Assembly: GCA_027391075.1 (NCBI GenBank)
Contig: DAHYHI010000015.1
Span: 1 to 64,000, forward strand
Source of the DNA: JAJZAM01 sp027391075
GTDB taxonomy: Bacteria; Actinomycetota; Acidimicrobiia; Acidimicrobiales; Palsa-688
Direction of reading: 5' to 3'
Length of the DNA stretch: 64,000 nucleotides
Shown: one piece after another, positions 1 through 8,980 of the stretch
Layout of the letters: every line of letters begins with the position of its first letter
Position numbering within the stretch: position 1 is the first letter of the stretch
Made by a program: the position numbers and the translations under genes
The notes under the pieces: generated by a model
Told to the model about the DNA's origin: nothing
Seen by the model: the letters and a program-made list of their open reading frames with translations, nothing else
Database searches by the model: none

Positions 1-248
1 CCCATTACCCGAAGGCGTCGACACCGCAGCAACAACATCACTCACATGAACACCCAAACCAGGCACCGACCCGTAAAACTGAGCACCCCCAAACGAGAAC
101 ACCCCACCATCAGCACCAAACAACCAATACCCATTACCCGAAGGCGTCGACACCGCAGCAACAACATCACTCACATGAACACCCAAACCAGGCACCGACC
201 CGTAAAACTGAGCACCCCCAAACGAGAACACCCCACCATCAGCACCAA
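1..248 (-). repeat. 129-bp tandem coding repeats (43 residues each)
   Basis: Bases 1-118 and 130-247 are identical, a period of 129 bp or 43 codons, inside the S53 peptidase frame. Each unit encodes a GYW..GADGGVFSFGGAQFYGS-type module. Almost every codon in the units ends in T or G, unlike the C-rich third positions of the rest of the gene. The array is cut by the left edge, so the copy number is unknown. The period matches the protein module, so this is a coding repeat and not a CRISPR or an intergenic satellite. Confidence 0.93.
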
Positions 249-3200
249 CAAGCCGGTAACCCGACGGGGGCGGGTTCACGAACGTCAAACCCATGGCAGG
301 GTGGCCGATACCGGTGTCGGTTGCGGTGCTTACGGCGAAGTCGCCCGGCGGGTATGTCCCAGCCGGCGGGTCGGTCACGCCCGACACGACCACGCTGACC
401 GACGAACCGCCCGCGATAGCGATAGGAGTGTCGACCTCGACGCTATTGGCGGCCGTCGCAGTTACTACGTGGACGCCGGTACCGTCGACCCTGTAGTCGG
501 AGGTAGCTGACGGCAGTGTCGTGCCGCTCGGCGCCACTAGTTCTATGGGCTGACCGGCCGCTAAGCCTCCCAGGGCTCCGCTGGTGTAACTGTAGGTCCA
601 AGTCGCTACGGCCCCGGCCGACGTGGACGACGAGGCGACGGCGACGCCGCTCAGCGCCGAGGGGAAGCTGACCTGGCTGACCGGGCCGCCTGCGGCGTCA
701 GCCGTGGTCGACACCTCGAAATCAGTTGCAGGGTAGGAGCCTTGGGCGGGGTTGGTCATGGCGGACACGACCACCTTGACTTGCGTAGAAGCGCCCACCG
801 ACGACGAAAGCGTTATAGTCGCCGTGTTAGGAGTCCCGGGAGTCACGCTCACGTCCCCTGCGCCGGCTTTCACCCCGTCTATGGTGTAGTCGCTCGACTG
901 TGTCGGGAACGTCGCCGGCGTGGGGGCTTCCAACGTCAGCGAGTCCCCTTGGCTCAGCGCCCCGGTGTCGCTCGTCTGAAAGTCGTAGGTCCAGTCGACG
1001 TCACTGGCGGCGGGCACACTGGACGTGGCTGACAGGGAGACTCTGGTGACGCCCGAGCCGAACGAGATGCCCGTGGCGGCTTGGCCGGCGATGGTGTCGA
1101 CACTGGTCGCCACCTCGAAGGCGCTGGCCGGGTCGTTCCCAGGTGGCGGGTTGGTGACGTCGGACACGGTCAATGACACAACGACCCCGGCTCCGACGGC
1201 AGTAAAGCCCGTCGGCACGGTTACGGTGACGCTGTTGGCGGGGTTCGCCACGCTTACAGTCGACGGGGTTGAGCCGCCCACTAGGTAGTTGCCCGCCGCG
1301 GCCGGCCAGACCGTTCCGACCGGTGCGGTCAGGGTCACCGTGTTACCTGAGGTGAGGGACCCCGTGCTGCTCGTGGTGAAACCGACGAGCCACTGCTCCT
1401 GCTGGCCAGCCTGGCTGACCGTCGCGGAGTACGACACGTTGGTAACACCCGAAGAGAAGGTCAGGCCGGCCGATGCGTTGGTAGCTGAGTCGGCGATCGT
1501 GGAAGCACTGAAGACGGTGTTGGAATATGTGCCGACGGGGGGGTTGGTGACGTCGCCGATTGTGACGTCCACCGGGCTCGAGGCTGCGATCGAAGCCGGG
1601 ACGGTCAGAGTCACGCTGTTGGCCGGGCCGGTCACGCTGACCGCACCTACGGTTATCCCACCCACGGTGTAGTCGGCCGCTGCGGTCGGGAAGGTCGTGC
1701 CGGTTGGGGCGACGAGCGTCACCGTGTCACCGGAGCCCAACGCGCCAGACGAACTGGTGGAGAAGTCGTAGGTCCAAGTCGACGAACCGCCCGCTGCTGC
1801 GGAGGAGGAGGTAACTGCCAATCCGGTGGCACCGGAGCCGAAGTCGAGGCCGGCGGACACGGTCTGGGTGGCCGTGTCCGAGCTGGTGGCGACTGTGAAA
1901 TCGCTGGCGGGGTCGACGCCGGCCGTAGGGTTGATCACGCCGTCGACGACTACGGTTACGGCGGTGCCGTCGCCCACCGCCACCGGCGTGGTAAGCGTCA
2001 CGGTCGGGGCGCTCTGAGTACCTCCGACGGTTACCGTGCCGGTCACGGCCGTCCCGTCGACGGTGTAGTCCGACGGCTGGGCCGGGAAGGAGGTACCGGC
2101 GGGAGCGCCTAGAGTCACCGTGGCGGTGTTGGCCGCGAGCGACCCTGTGCCGCCGGTCGTGAAGGTGTACGTCCAGTTGCTCTGGGCCGCCTGCTGGCGG
2201 TTGGATGCCGACACAGTCGCTGCGGTGACGATGGAATTCTTGTTGACGCACAGCACCCCCGGGGCGAACAGGGCCGCCGTCGGAGAGCCCAGACCCGACG
2301 CCATGTCGTAGCCGGTTCCCGCCGGGTAGTCTCCGTTGTTCGTGCCGGTGTAGTCGTTGTTACCCGACGTGATGTCGTTCATGTCAGACGGGTTCCGATA
2401 CAGCGCCGGGTTTAGGAGACCGGCGGCCTGGGCGGGTTTCGTCGCCCCGCAGGACTCGTCGGCGAGAGCCGTCAGGGCAGCCCAAACCGGGGCCGCGCCG
2501 CTCGTGCCTCCCTCCGCCGTCCACTGGCCGGTGCCCGAAACGCTGTCGTAGATGCTGTAGGCGCTGTCGGGGTTCGCTACCGCGGCCACGTCGGGCACCT
2601 CACGGCAGTGGGTCCCCGTCGCAGCCCCGCAGTAGGTTCCGCTCTGCGACAGGCCGGTCTCGAACACCCCGGTTCCGGTCTGCCATGACGGTATCGACCA
2701 GAAGGTGGAGACACCTCCCCCTCCGGCGCCCCCGGAGACGTTCCCGGGGGTGCCGCCGTTGTTCCACACCGTCTCGCTTTGGAGGGTGTGGTTAGTGTTC
2801 AGGGTGAGCGTGGTGCCTCCGACCGCCGTCACGTACGGGTCGCTGCCCGGATCGTCCACGGCCAAGGCCGTCGAGGTCCCGGCACCGCCGTAGCAGTCCT
2901 CGGCGCCGGCGTCGCCGGCAGCGTCGAGGATGCTTTGGCCTTGGCTGGCCATCTGCGCGAAAACAATCTCCTCGGCCTGCGCCCCCGCCTCGCCCTCCTG
3001 GGGCTCGCAGATACCCCAGCTGGTAGAGACCACTTCCGCTGTGTCGTCGTCGGCTATCTGGGTGTACTCGTCGGTAGGACCGCTCCCGCCGTTGGGCGCC
3101 TCGTAGACGTCAAGTGTCGCCTGGGGGGCGAGCTCGATCACGTTCTCGATGTCGAGGATCGACTCCCCCGACCCCGGCCCGGTGCCGGCTCCGCCGTCCA

Positions 3201-4149
3201 CGTTCACCTCGTTCACCGTCGGGTTGACGCCGTAGCAAGAATCGAAGGTGGAGACGTCCGAGGGTGCGTAGGGTTCCAGCTCGTAGAGGGCGATCGTCTC
3301 GCCCGAGCCGAGCATCCCCTTCGAGTACGCCCCCGCCGTGAAGCCGTAGGCCGTAGCCAGCTGGTCGCCGGTGTAACCCCCGGCTGCCTGCGCGCTCGGG
3401 CACCCGACGGGGCCGGCGATCCGCGGCAACACTTTTGCGGCGGCTCCCGCCGAACCCGACGCTCGAGTCTCCGCTGCGGAAGGTGCGCTGGAAGCCAGGT
3501 CTTGGGGCTTCAGCTGGTAGATGGTCGACAACCCGGTTATCGCCACGACAGACGGCGCAATCGCAGATGGCAGTAGCGGAGCGGTGGTGTTCGCGTAAGC
3601 GACCCGGCCGGAGGCCAGCCGGTAGCTGTGCAGCGTTACTCCGAGAGCTTTCTCGGCTTGGCCTACCGTGGTCGTCACGGGAATGATCACGTCGTCGGGG
3701 TTGACCGGACCCGGTTGGAGTCCCAACGCCACGAGCTGCGAGTCGACCGCCGCTATCGTGGCTGCAGAAGCACCGAACGTGGGGCCGAACTCGCCCTGCG
3801 CCAAGAAGTGGTGGTACGAGGGCGAAGACGGGTCGTAGACCTCGGAGAGGAACGACTGCAGCGCCGCCGGGTCCCTCGGGGCGAGGCTCACGTCCAAGTG
3901 AAGCGTGGTCGTCGTGTCCTCAGGTCCGAGGTCCTTCGCCTGGACTGGCGCGGCGATCGCGTGGCCGATCGGCACTTTCACAGGCGCCTGCTGGGGCGAT
4001 AGCGTAGCGCCGGCAGCACTGGCCGAAACAGTCGGAGCAAAGACGGCTATGAGCCCGACGACGGTGCCCGCGACACCAGCACGGCTGACTGCTACCCGGC
4101 GACGAGCTCTACGCCGGCGCGGGACTCGGGGTTCGCTTCCAGCCGACAT
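1..4149 (-). CDS. Secreted S53 family peptidase (sedolisin/kumamolisin type) with Ig-like and GYW repeats, partial at 3' end
   Basis: The frame is open from the ATG at 4149 to the left edge, giving 1383 codons with no stop, so the C-terminus lies outside the window. A GGGAGG ribosome site precedes the ATG. An Arg-rich n-region, a hydrophobic stretch (residues 24-41) and a likely cleavage site after SASA (about residue 45) indicate export. A pro-kumamolisin-like propeptide spans about 50-215. The S53 catalytic residues are visible: E329 and D333 in ESILD, D413 in AAGDAG, and S550 in GGTSGAAP. The GYDMASGLGSP motif near 615 fits the calcium-binding end of the domain. Five repeats of about 130 residues follow, then GYRLVGADGGVFSFGG-type repeats that resemble those common in extracellular proteins of Acidimicrobiia. 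Sedolisins usually work at acid pH, so a role in secreted acid proteolysis is inferred. Confidence in the family is high; the function of the C-terminal modules is unknown. Confidence 0.93.
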   Translation of the reverse strand, partial: MSAGSEPRVPRRRRARRRVAVSRAGVAGTVVGLIAVFAPTVSASAAGATLSPQQAPVKVPIGHAIAAPVQAKDLGPEDTTTTLHLDVSLAPRDPAALQSFLSEVYDPSSPSYHHFLAQGEFGPTFGASAATIAAVDSQLVALGLQPGPVNPDDVIIPVTTTVGQAEKALGVTLHSYRLASGRVAYANTTAPLLPSAIAPSVVAITGLSTIYQLKPQDLASSAPSAAETRASGSAGAAAKVLPRIAGPVGCPSAQAAGGYTGDQLATAYGFTAGAYSKGMLGSGETIALYELEPYAPSDVSTFDSCYGVNPTVNEVNVDGGAGTGPGSGESILDIENVIELAPQATLDVYEAPNGGSGPTDEYTQIADDDTAEVVSTSWGICEPQEGEAGAQAEEIVFAQMASQGQSILDAAGDAGAEDCYGGAGTSTALAVDDPGSDPYVTAVGGTTLTLNTNHTLQSETVWNNGGTPGNVSGGAGGGGVSTFWSIPSWQTGTGVFETGLSQSGTYCGAATGTHCREVPDVAAVANPDSAYSIYDSVSGTGQWTAEGGTSGAAPVWAALTALADESCGATKPAQAAGLLNPALYRNPSDMNDITSGNNDYTGTNNGDYPAGTGYDMASGLGSPTAALFAPGVLCVNKNSIVTAATVSASNRQQAAQSNWTYTFTTGGTGSLAANTATVTLGAPAGTSFPAQPSDYTVDGTAVTGTVTVGGTQSAPTVTLTTPVAVGDGTAVTVVVDGVINPTAGVDPASDFTVATSSDTATQTVSAGLDFGSGATGLAVTSSSAAAGGSSTWTYDFSTSSSGALGSGDTVTLVAPTGTTFPTAAADYTVGGITVGAVSVTGPANSVTLTVPASIAASSPVDVTIGDVTNPPVGTYSNTVFSASTIADSATNASAGLTFSSGVTNVSYSATVSQAGQQEQWLVGFTTSSTGSLTSGNTVTLTAPVGTVWPAAAGNYLVGGSTPSTVSVANPANSVTVTVPTGFTAVGAGVVVSLTVSDVTNPPPGNDPASAFEVATSVDTIAGQAATGISFGSGVTRVSLSATSSVPAASDVDWTYDFQTSDTGALSQGDSLTLEAPTPATFPTQSSDYTIDGVKAGAGDVSVTPGTPNTATITLSSSVGASTQVKVVVSAMTNPAQGSYPATDFEVSTTADAAGGPVSQVSFPSALSGVAVASSSTSAGAVATWTYSYTSGALGGLAAGQPIELVAPSGTTLPSATSDYRVDGTGVHVVTATAANSVEVDTPIAIAGGSSVSVVVSGVTDPPAGTYPPGDFAVSTATDTGIGHPAMGLTFVNPPPSGYRLVGADGGVFSFGGAQFYGSVPGLGVHVSDVVAAVSTPSGNGYWLFGADGGVFSFGGAQFYGSVPGLGVHVSDVVAAVSTPSGNG
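271..2260 (-). repeat. Five degenerate ~130-residue Ig-like protein repeats
   Basis: Within the S53 gene the motif V-(T/I/M)-(N/D)-P recurs with its Asn/Asp codon at 1930-1932, 1543-1545, 1150-1152, 751-753 and 370-372. The spacings are 387, 393, 399 and 381 bp, or 127-133 residues. Each copy also contains a W-T-Y-like strand and a DYxVdG strand. The copies are diverged at DNA level, in contrast to the identical 129-bp units downstream, so they are older duplications. A beta-sandwich adhesion or spacer role is inferred from the alternating hydrophobic, Thr/Ser/Val-rich pattern. Confidence 0.75.
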
Positions 4150-4282
4150 TGTGGTTCCTCCCTATCTCGCCGAGCCGGCTTGGAGCCCAAGCACATCGAG
4201 TTGACCTTAGCGGCCCGCCCCTTTACCAGTCAAGGACCGGACAATGCCCTCGGCGCCTACCAGAAGCCGGTCGAGGCTGGTT

Positions 4283-6064
4283 TCAGGTCACCATTCCTGC
4301 AGTCAGGGCGGCGTCGACGGCGGCTACGAGCCGGTCGTGGTCGGAGACGTTGCGCCGCCTGTCCGATGTCACGATCCCGACCCGCACAGCTTTGCAAGGC
4401 TCGGGGAGGTCGGCTGCTTCGAGGAAACCTTCCAGGTCCATCCTCGTGTCGATGCGGGTCGCTTCGACACCGTAGGCGCTACAAAGCGCTACGAGGTCCA
4501 CCCCGTGCGGCGTAGCCCAGTAGCGTTCGAAGCGCTCAGGCTCCAGGACATCCGAGTAGGCCAGGAATGAGAAGATCCCACCCCCGTCGTTGTCTACTAC
4601 TACCACGCTCAGCCGGGCCGGCCGCTCGGCCGCCCATAGGAGCGCCCCGGCGTCGTATAGGAATGCGAGGTCCCCTACCAGAGCCACGGTCGGCTGTCCG
4701 GCGCCGATGGCAGCTCCAAGCGCACTTGACAGCACCCCGTCGATACCGTTCGCTCCACGGTTGGACATCACTCGACCCTCGCAACGAGGCGACCCGAACC
4801 ACTCGACATCGCGTATTGGCATCGAAGACGACACGAACAGCTGAGAGCCAGGCGAAAGCGATTCCGTGACAGCCCTGGCAACCGCCGGCTCGGACATCTC
4901 CAACGCCGTCCCCAGCGCTAGAAGATCGTCGAGGGTCGCTTGGGTTATCTCGTCTGCCCGCTTCCACAGCGAAAGCCAGTCGCCTGCCGCCCCAACCACG
5001 TCGGTAGCGGTCGACGCACTGAGCGCTCCCGCCAAGTCGACCGCGTTGGCGGTCGACACCTCCCATGCGGTTCGCTCGGGGTCTACCCAGCGTCCGCGAG
5101 GATCGACGAGCACCTGAGGTACGTCCCCGCCGAGGCCCCCGAGCCATGTGTTAAGCACCTTAGACGACCAAGGTGCTCCGAAGCGCAGCACGAAGTCGGC
5201 CTCGAGGTTCTGCACGAACTCGGAGCGCAACATGAGGTCTGCTCCTGCCACCACGAAGGGATGCTCCACGCGAAGCCCACAGCGGGGATCGGCCAGGACC
5301 GGCCATCCCATCGTCTGAGCTATCGCCAACACGGCCTCCCTGTCCTCCTCGGAGGCCGCCGCGCCCTCCCCGGCGACTATGAGCCCGCGCCTGCCACTTT
5401 GGGATCTGATCAGATCGACGATGGCCGAGTCGGGTGTCACTTTTCGCGCCAAGCGCCCTACGGCGTGCCAGGGCCTGCCCCCCGGGCGTCCCAGCGGGAC
5501 CGGAACTCCCGACCCGTCGCCGAAAAGGGGCTCGCGAAACGCCAAGTTGAGGTGGACCGGGCCTTGTCCTTCGAGCGCCTCGGCCACCGCACGAGAAGCC
5601 ACAGAGCGCCACATCCCGGCCGACGCGAGCTCCGCGACGCCTGGCTCGAAGGCCCAGCGAACCGACCGGCCGTAGAGGCCCTGCTGGTCGACCGTCTGGG
5701 GTGCGCCCACCTCGTGCAGCTCGGGGGGGCGGTCTGCGCTAACGACGATCAGGGCGACACCCGCCTGAGAGGCCTCTACCACCGCAGGGTGCATCTCCAC
5801 TGCGGCCGTTCCGCTCGTCGTGACGGCGATAACTGGCCTAGCAGTGGCGAGAGCAGCTCCAAGCGCTGCGAACCCCGACGAACGCTCGTCCAACACGACG
5901 CTCACCCGGATCGCCCCCTGGGTCTGGAGAGCTGTGATCATTGGGGTGGAGCGTGATCCGGGTGAGACGAAAGCTTCGCGGACACCTGCTCGGTGCCATT
6001 CGTCGCACAGCACCGAGCAGAACGCCGCCTGGACGTCAGCCCGCTTGACATCTTCGAGCGTCAT
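4283..6064 (-). CDS. menD: 2-succinyl-5-enolpyruvyl-6-hydroxy-3-cyclohexene-1-carboxylate synthase (MenD)
   Basis: This 593-residue protein is a thiamine-diphosphate enzyme that joins isochorismate and 2-oxoglutarate in menaquinone synthesis. The N-terminus holds the family signature FVSPGSRSTPM (about residues 32-42). The C-terminal ThDP site is seen as GDLAFLYDAGALLW followed by VVDNDGGGIFSF. The length matches the family. It starts at the ATG at 6064 and is divergent from menH, 67 bp away. The nearby menH, menA and menE support the assignment. About 130 bp separate its end from the S53 gene, and that gap shows no clear feature. Confidence 0.95.
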   Translation of the reverse strand: MTLEDVKRADVQAAFCSVLCDEWHRAGVREAFVSPGSRSTPMITALQTQGAIRVSVVLDERSSGFAALGAALATARPVIAVTTSGTAAVEMHPAVVEASQAGVALIVVSADRPPELHEVGAPQTVDQQGLYGRSVRWAFEPGVAELASAGMWRSVASRAVAEALEGQGPVHLNLAFREPLFGDGSGVPVPLGRPGGRPWHAVGRLARKVTPDSAIVDLIRSQSGRRGLIVAGEGAAASEEDREAVLAIAQTMGWPVLADPRCGLRVEHPFVVAGADLMLRSEFVQNLEADFVLRFGAPWSSKVLNTWLGGLGGDVPQVLVDPRGRWVDPERTAWEVSTANAVDLAGALSASTATDVVGAAGDWLSLWKRADEITQATLDDLLALGTALEMSEPAVARAVTESLSPGSQLFVSSSMPIRDVEWFGSPRCEGRVMSNRGANGIDGVLSSALGAAIGAGQPTVALVGDLAFLYDAGALLWAAERPARLSVVVVDNDGGGIFSFLAYSDVLEPERFERYWATPHGVDLVALCSAYGVEATRIDTRMDLEGFLEAADLPEPCKAVRVGIVTSDRRRNVSDHDRLVAAVDAALTAGMVT

Positions 6065-6131
6065 GGGGCACCTCCTGGGGACGCAACGCTTGCAGAGACG
6101 GTGGGCGACGGGATCATGGCATCATTGCGGC

Positions 6132-6917
6132 ATGAGAAGCGAGCTTGGAGTCCTCGTGCGCAACGCCCCTGCGCGTCACCGTCTGGCGCTCGTACACGGC
6201 TTCACGCAGTCGGCGGCTTCCTGGGGACCGTTTGTCGACAGCCTCGACGACAGCTTCGAGACGGTCGCGCTCGACGCTCCTGGGCACGGACGCTCCGCTG
6301 CCGTCGAAGCCGGCTTGGTGGACGGGGCTGAGATGATGGCAGCAGCGGTGCTCAAAGCGGGCTCCGGCGGCCCGGCGTCGTGGATCGGCTATTCCATGGG
6401 TGGCCGCTACGCCCTGCACGTGGCTCTCGCTCACCCAGAGGCGGTAACGAGCCTGATATTGGTCAGCTCCACCGCCGGCATCGACGACCCCGACGAGCGC
6501 CAGGCGCGAAGGCGCTCCGACGCCGACGTAGCACGTCGCGTCGAACGCGACGGCGTGGGCGACTTCCTCGCCTGGTGGCTGTCGCAGCCGATCTTCTCCA
6601 CCCTTCCGACTGAAGCGGCTAACCTCGAGGGGAGGATGGGCAACTCCCCGGCGGGCCTGGCTTCGAGCCTCCGACTCGCCGGGACGGGAGCGCAGCAGCC
6701 TCTGTGGGACCGCCTTGGGAACATCGAAGTGCCGGTCCTCGTCGTCGCAGGCGACCTCGACGCCAAGTACCGCGACCTCGCCCACCGGCTCGTCGAGTCG
6801 ATCGGCGGCAACGCCGAACTGGCCGTCGTTCCCGACGCCGGCCACGCATGCCACCTCGAGGCCCCGACTGTATTCCACAGGCTGGTACAGAGGTGGTTGA
6901 CGGCCCGTCGACCCTGA
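6132..6917 (+). CDS. menH: Alpha/beta hydrolase, probable MenH (SHCHC synthase)
   Basis: The protein has 261 residues from the ATG at 6132. The same frame is open further upstream, but that part is antisense to menD, so the start at MRSELG is preferred. The fold signature is LVHGFTQSAASWG near residue 20. The nucleophile elbow is GYSMGG, with the acid in VVAGDLDAKY and the histidine in DAGHACHLE. MenH removes pyruvate from the MenD product, and the position next to menD supports this role. Many alpha/beta hydrolases share these motifs, so the function rests partly on context. Confidence 0.82.
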   Translation: MRSELGVLVRNAPARHRLALVHGFTQSAASWGPFVDSLDDSFETVALDAPGHGRSAAVEAGLVDGAEMMAAAVLKAGSGGPASWIGYSMGGRYALHVALAHPEAVTSLILVSSTAGIDDPDERQARRRSDADVARRVERDGVGDFLAWWLSQPIFSTLPTEAANLEGRMGNSPAGLASSLRLAGTGAQQPLWDRLGNIEVPVLVVAGDLDAKYRDLAHRLVESIGGNAELAVVPDAGHACHLEAPTVFHRLVQRWLTARRP

Positions 6918-6943
6918 GCCCCACGGCGTTGCTCCTCGGCTGG

Positions 6944-7813
6944 TCAGATCCACAAGCCGACCGCCACGGCAGCTCCGAACGCCAACTGCGCCCTACCGGT
7001 TTCGCCGAGCACCTCGATCAGGTCCCGTCCCGTCGTACCTGCCAGGACACGCCTAACCGGCACGACTGCAAACGGCAGAGCCACCAGGCCAACAAGTCCG
7101 CCCAGCCGCCAGGCCGCCATCAACGCTGCGGCTACGAAGGGGCCGGCCATGCACGCCGAGTAGATCACCCTCGTCGGAGCCGCCCCCACCCTCACCGCCA
7201 GAGTCCGCTTGCCCGACAACGCATCACCGTCTATGTCACGGAGGTTGTTCACCACCAGCAAGGCAACGGCAAACAGGCCCGAAGCCGCCCCAGCGACAGC
7301 GCTCAGAGCATCGAGACGTCCGAGTTGCACGTACGCAGTCCCTGCGGTAGCTACCAGGCCGAAAAAGACGAACACGAACAGCTCTCCCAACCCGGCGTAA
7401 CCGTACGGTCTGGGCCCGCCCGTGTAGAACCAACCGGCGGCTACGCACGCCGCCCCGACCGCTACCAGCCACCAGCCGGCGAACGCTGCTAGCACGAGGC
7501 CGCAAGCTCCGGCCACGGCGAAAGACGCGAGCGCCGCCTTCTTGACTGCCGCCGGACTTCGCAGGCCCGACGCTACAAGCCGCAGGGGCCCAACCCTGTC
7601 GACATCGGTGCCTTTGACACCGTCGCTGTAGTCGTTGGCGTAGTTCGTACCGACCTGGAGAGCCAACGCCACGACCAACGCAAGGGCCGCCCGCCACCAG
7701 ATCACCTGACCGCCGGCCCTTGCCACCGCAGTACCGATGACCACAGGAACGGCCGACGCCGGGAGCGTCCTCGGGCGGGCGCCGAGCACCCACGGATGTT
7801 GCGAAACCTTCAC
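6944..7813 (-). CDS. menA: 1,4-dihydroxy-2-naphthoate polyprenyltransferase (MenA)
   Basis: This integral membrane prenyltransferase of the UbiA family attaches the isoprenoid tail to dihydroxynaphthoate. The prenyl-diphosphate motif is NYANDYSDGVKGTD and the second Asp-rich motif is DIDGDALSGKRTLAVRVG. Several hydrophobic helices fill the rest. I chose the GTG at 7813 (VKVSQHPWVLGARPRTL), giving 289 residues, because longer starts would overlap the divergent menE start at 7834. The GARPRTLPAS beginning is typical of MenA. Confidence 0.93.
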   Translation of the reverse strand: MKVSQHPWVLGARPRTLPASAVPVVIGTAVARAGGQVIWWRAALALVVALALQVGTNYANDYSDGVKGTDVDRVGPLRLVASGLRSPAAVKKAALASFAVAGACGLVLAAFAGWWLVAVGAACVAAGWFYTGGPRPYGYAGLGELFVFVFFGLVATAGTAYVQLGRLDALSAVAGAASGLFAVALLVVNNLRDIDGDALSGKRTLAVRVGAAPTRVIYSACMAGPFVAAALMAAWRLGGLVGLVALPFAVVPVRRVLAGTTGRDLIEVLGETGRAQLAFGAAVAVGLWI

Positions 7814-7833
7814 CGGGTGGCAAACTACCGCCG

Positions 7834-8970
7834 ATGGCAGCTCTCGTGGCAATCGACCTTCCGGGCGGACCGGCGTTCGTGACAGCACTACGCATGATCT
7901 GGGACGCCGGTGATGCGGCACTTCCCGTAGACCAGCGCCTGGCCGCTAGCGCCCAGGCGGACACGATCCGCTCGCTACGGGCATCCGCTGTAGTCGGCCC
8001 AGACGGCGAGCGTCACAAACTGGAGGGTGGAGCCCCCGTCGAGCCGGGTGACGCCCTAGTGATGGCCACCAGCGGGACGACAGGCCGCCCGAAAGGGGTG
8101 GTTCTGACCCACGGAGCTCTCGACGCTTCTGCAGCAGCTACCAGCCGCAGGCTCGGCGTCGACCCCACCCGGCACCGTTGGCTGGCTTGCCTGCCTCTCA
8201 ACCACATAGGGGGTCTGGCGGTGGTGACCCGCAGCCTTGCTACCGGGACGCCTTTCGAGGTGCTGGCCGGCTTCGACGCGGACCGTGTCCGGGAGCTAAG
8301 CGGCCCGGACTGCTTCGTGTCGCTGGTGACCACGGCGCTCGCCCGGACGCCGGCTGACCTTTTTCACACGGTGGTGCTGGGAGGCTCCTCCTACCCCGCT
8401 GACCGGCCAGCGAACGTCGTGGGAACCTACGGGATGACCGAGACCGCCAGTGGCGTCGTCTACGACGGGTTCCCTCTCGAAGGCGTCGAGATCAGGATCG
8501 ACGCCCGGACGTCGGAGATCTCCCTACGAGCACCAATGCTGCTGCGCTGCTATCGCGACGGCGCGGCCCCTTTCGGACCCGACGGCTGGTTTCCGACCGG
8601 CGACGCAGGCGAATTCGACTCTGACGGGCGTCTCATGGTCGCCGGCAGAATGGGCGACATGATCGTCTCTGGGGGCGAGAAGATCTGGCCGGCGCCGATC
8701 GAGGAGATCCTGGTCGAACACCCCGACGTCGCCGACGTGGCGGTAGCTGGCAGGACTGACCCCGAGTGGGGCCAGAGGGTCGTCGCATGGGTTGTCCCAG
8801 CGCAGGGCCGGCCCCTCCCTGACCTTGCGGAGTTGCGCGACCTGGTTGGTTCCCGCCTTGCCCGCTGGGCAGCACCTAGGGAGGTCGTGGCGGTCGACTC
8901 GATCCCTCGGACGGCGATCGGGAAGATCCGCCGGGACCGTCTCGACCGGGGCGAGCCCGAAGGCCGGTAA
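7834..8970 (+). CDS. menE: o-Succinylbenzoate--CoA ligase (MenE), short form
   Basis: This AMP-forming acyl-CoA ligase is 378 residues long. The P-loop-like motif is ATSGTTGRPKGVVLTHGAL. The second core motif is YGMTETAS, followed by GWFPTGDAGEFDSDGRL, and the C-terminal lysine lies in TAIGKIRRD. It is shorter than many MenE proteins, mainly in the N-terminal subdomain. The ATG at 7834 is 20 bp from the divergent menA start. MenE activity is inferred from the family and from the surrounding men genes. Confidence 0.85.
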   Translation: MAALVAIDLPGGPAFVTALRMIWDAGDAALPVDQRLAASAQADTIRSLRASAVVGPDGERHKLEGGAPVEPGDALVMATSGTTGRPKGVVLTHGALDASAAATSRRLGVDPTRHRWLACLPLNHIGGLAVVTRSLATGTPFEVLAGFDADRVRELSGPDCFVSLVTTALARTPADLFHTVVLGGSSYPADRPANVVGTYGMTETASGVVYDGFPLEGVEIRIDARTSEISLRAPMLLRCYRDGAAPFGPDGWFPTGDAGEFDSDGRLMVAGRMGDMIVSGGEKIWPAPIEEILVEHPDVADVAVAGRTDPEWGQRVVAWVVPAQGRPLPDLAELRDLVGSRLARWAAPREVVAVDSIPRTAIGKIRRDRLDRGEPEGR

Positions 8971-8980
8971 GTTGCAAGAC

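Noticed and set aside
1..248. CRISPR-like array
   Set aside because: The repeat is tandem with no spacers and has the exact period of a 43-residue protein module in an open frame.
46..510. A 154-codon plus-strand frame at the left edge with a repeated sequence
   Set aside because: It is the shadow of the S53 repeats on the other strand. The minus frame has motif-bearing sequence and continues through the whole region.
4940..5956. A 338-codon plus-strand frame opposite menD
   Set aside because: It is rich in Arg, His and Pro, has no family motif, and lies wholly inside a gene with clear MenD signatures.
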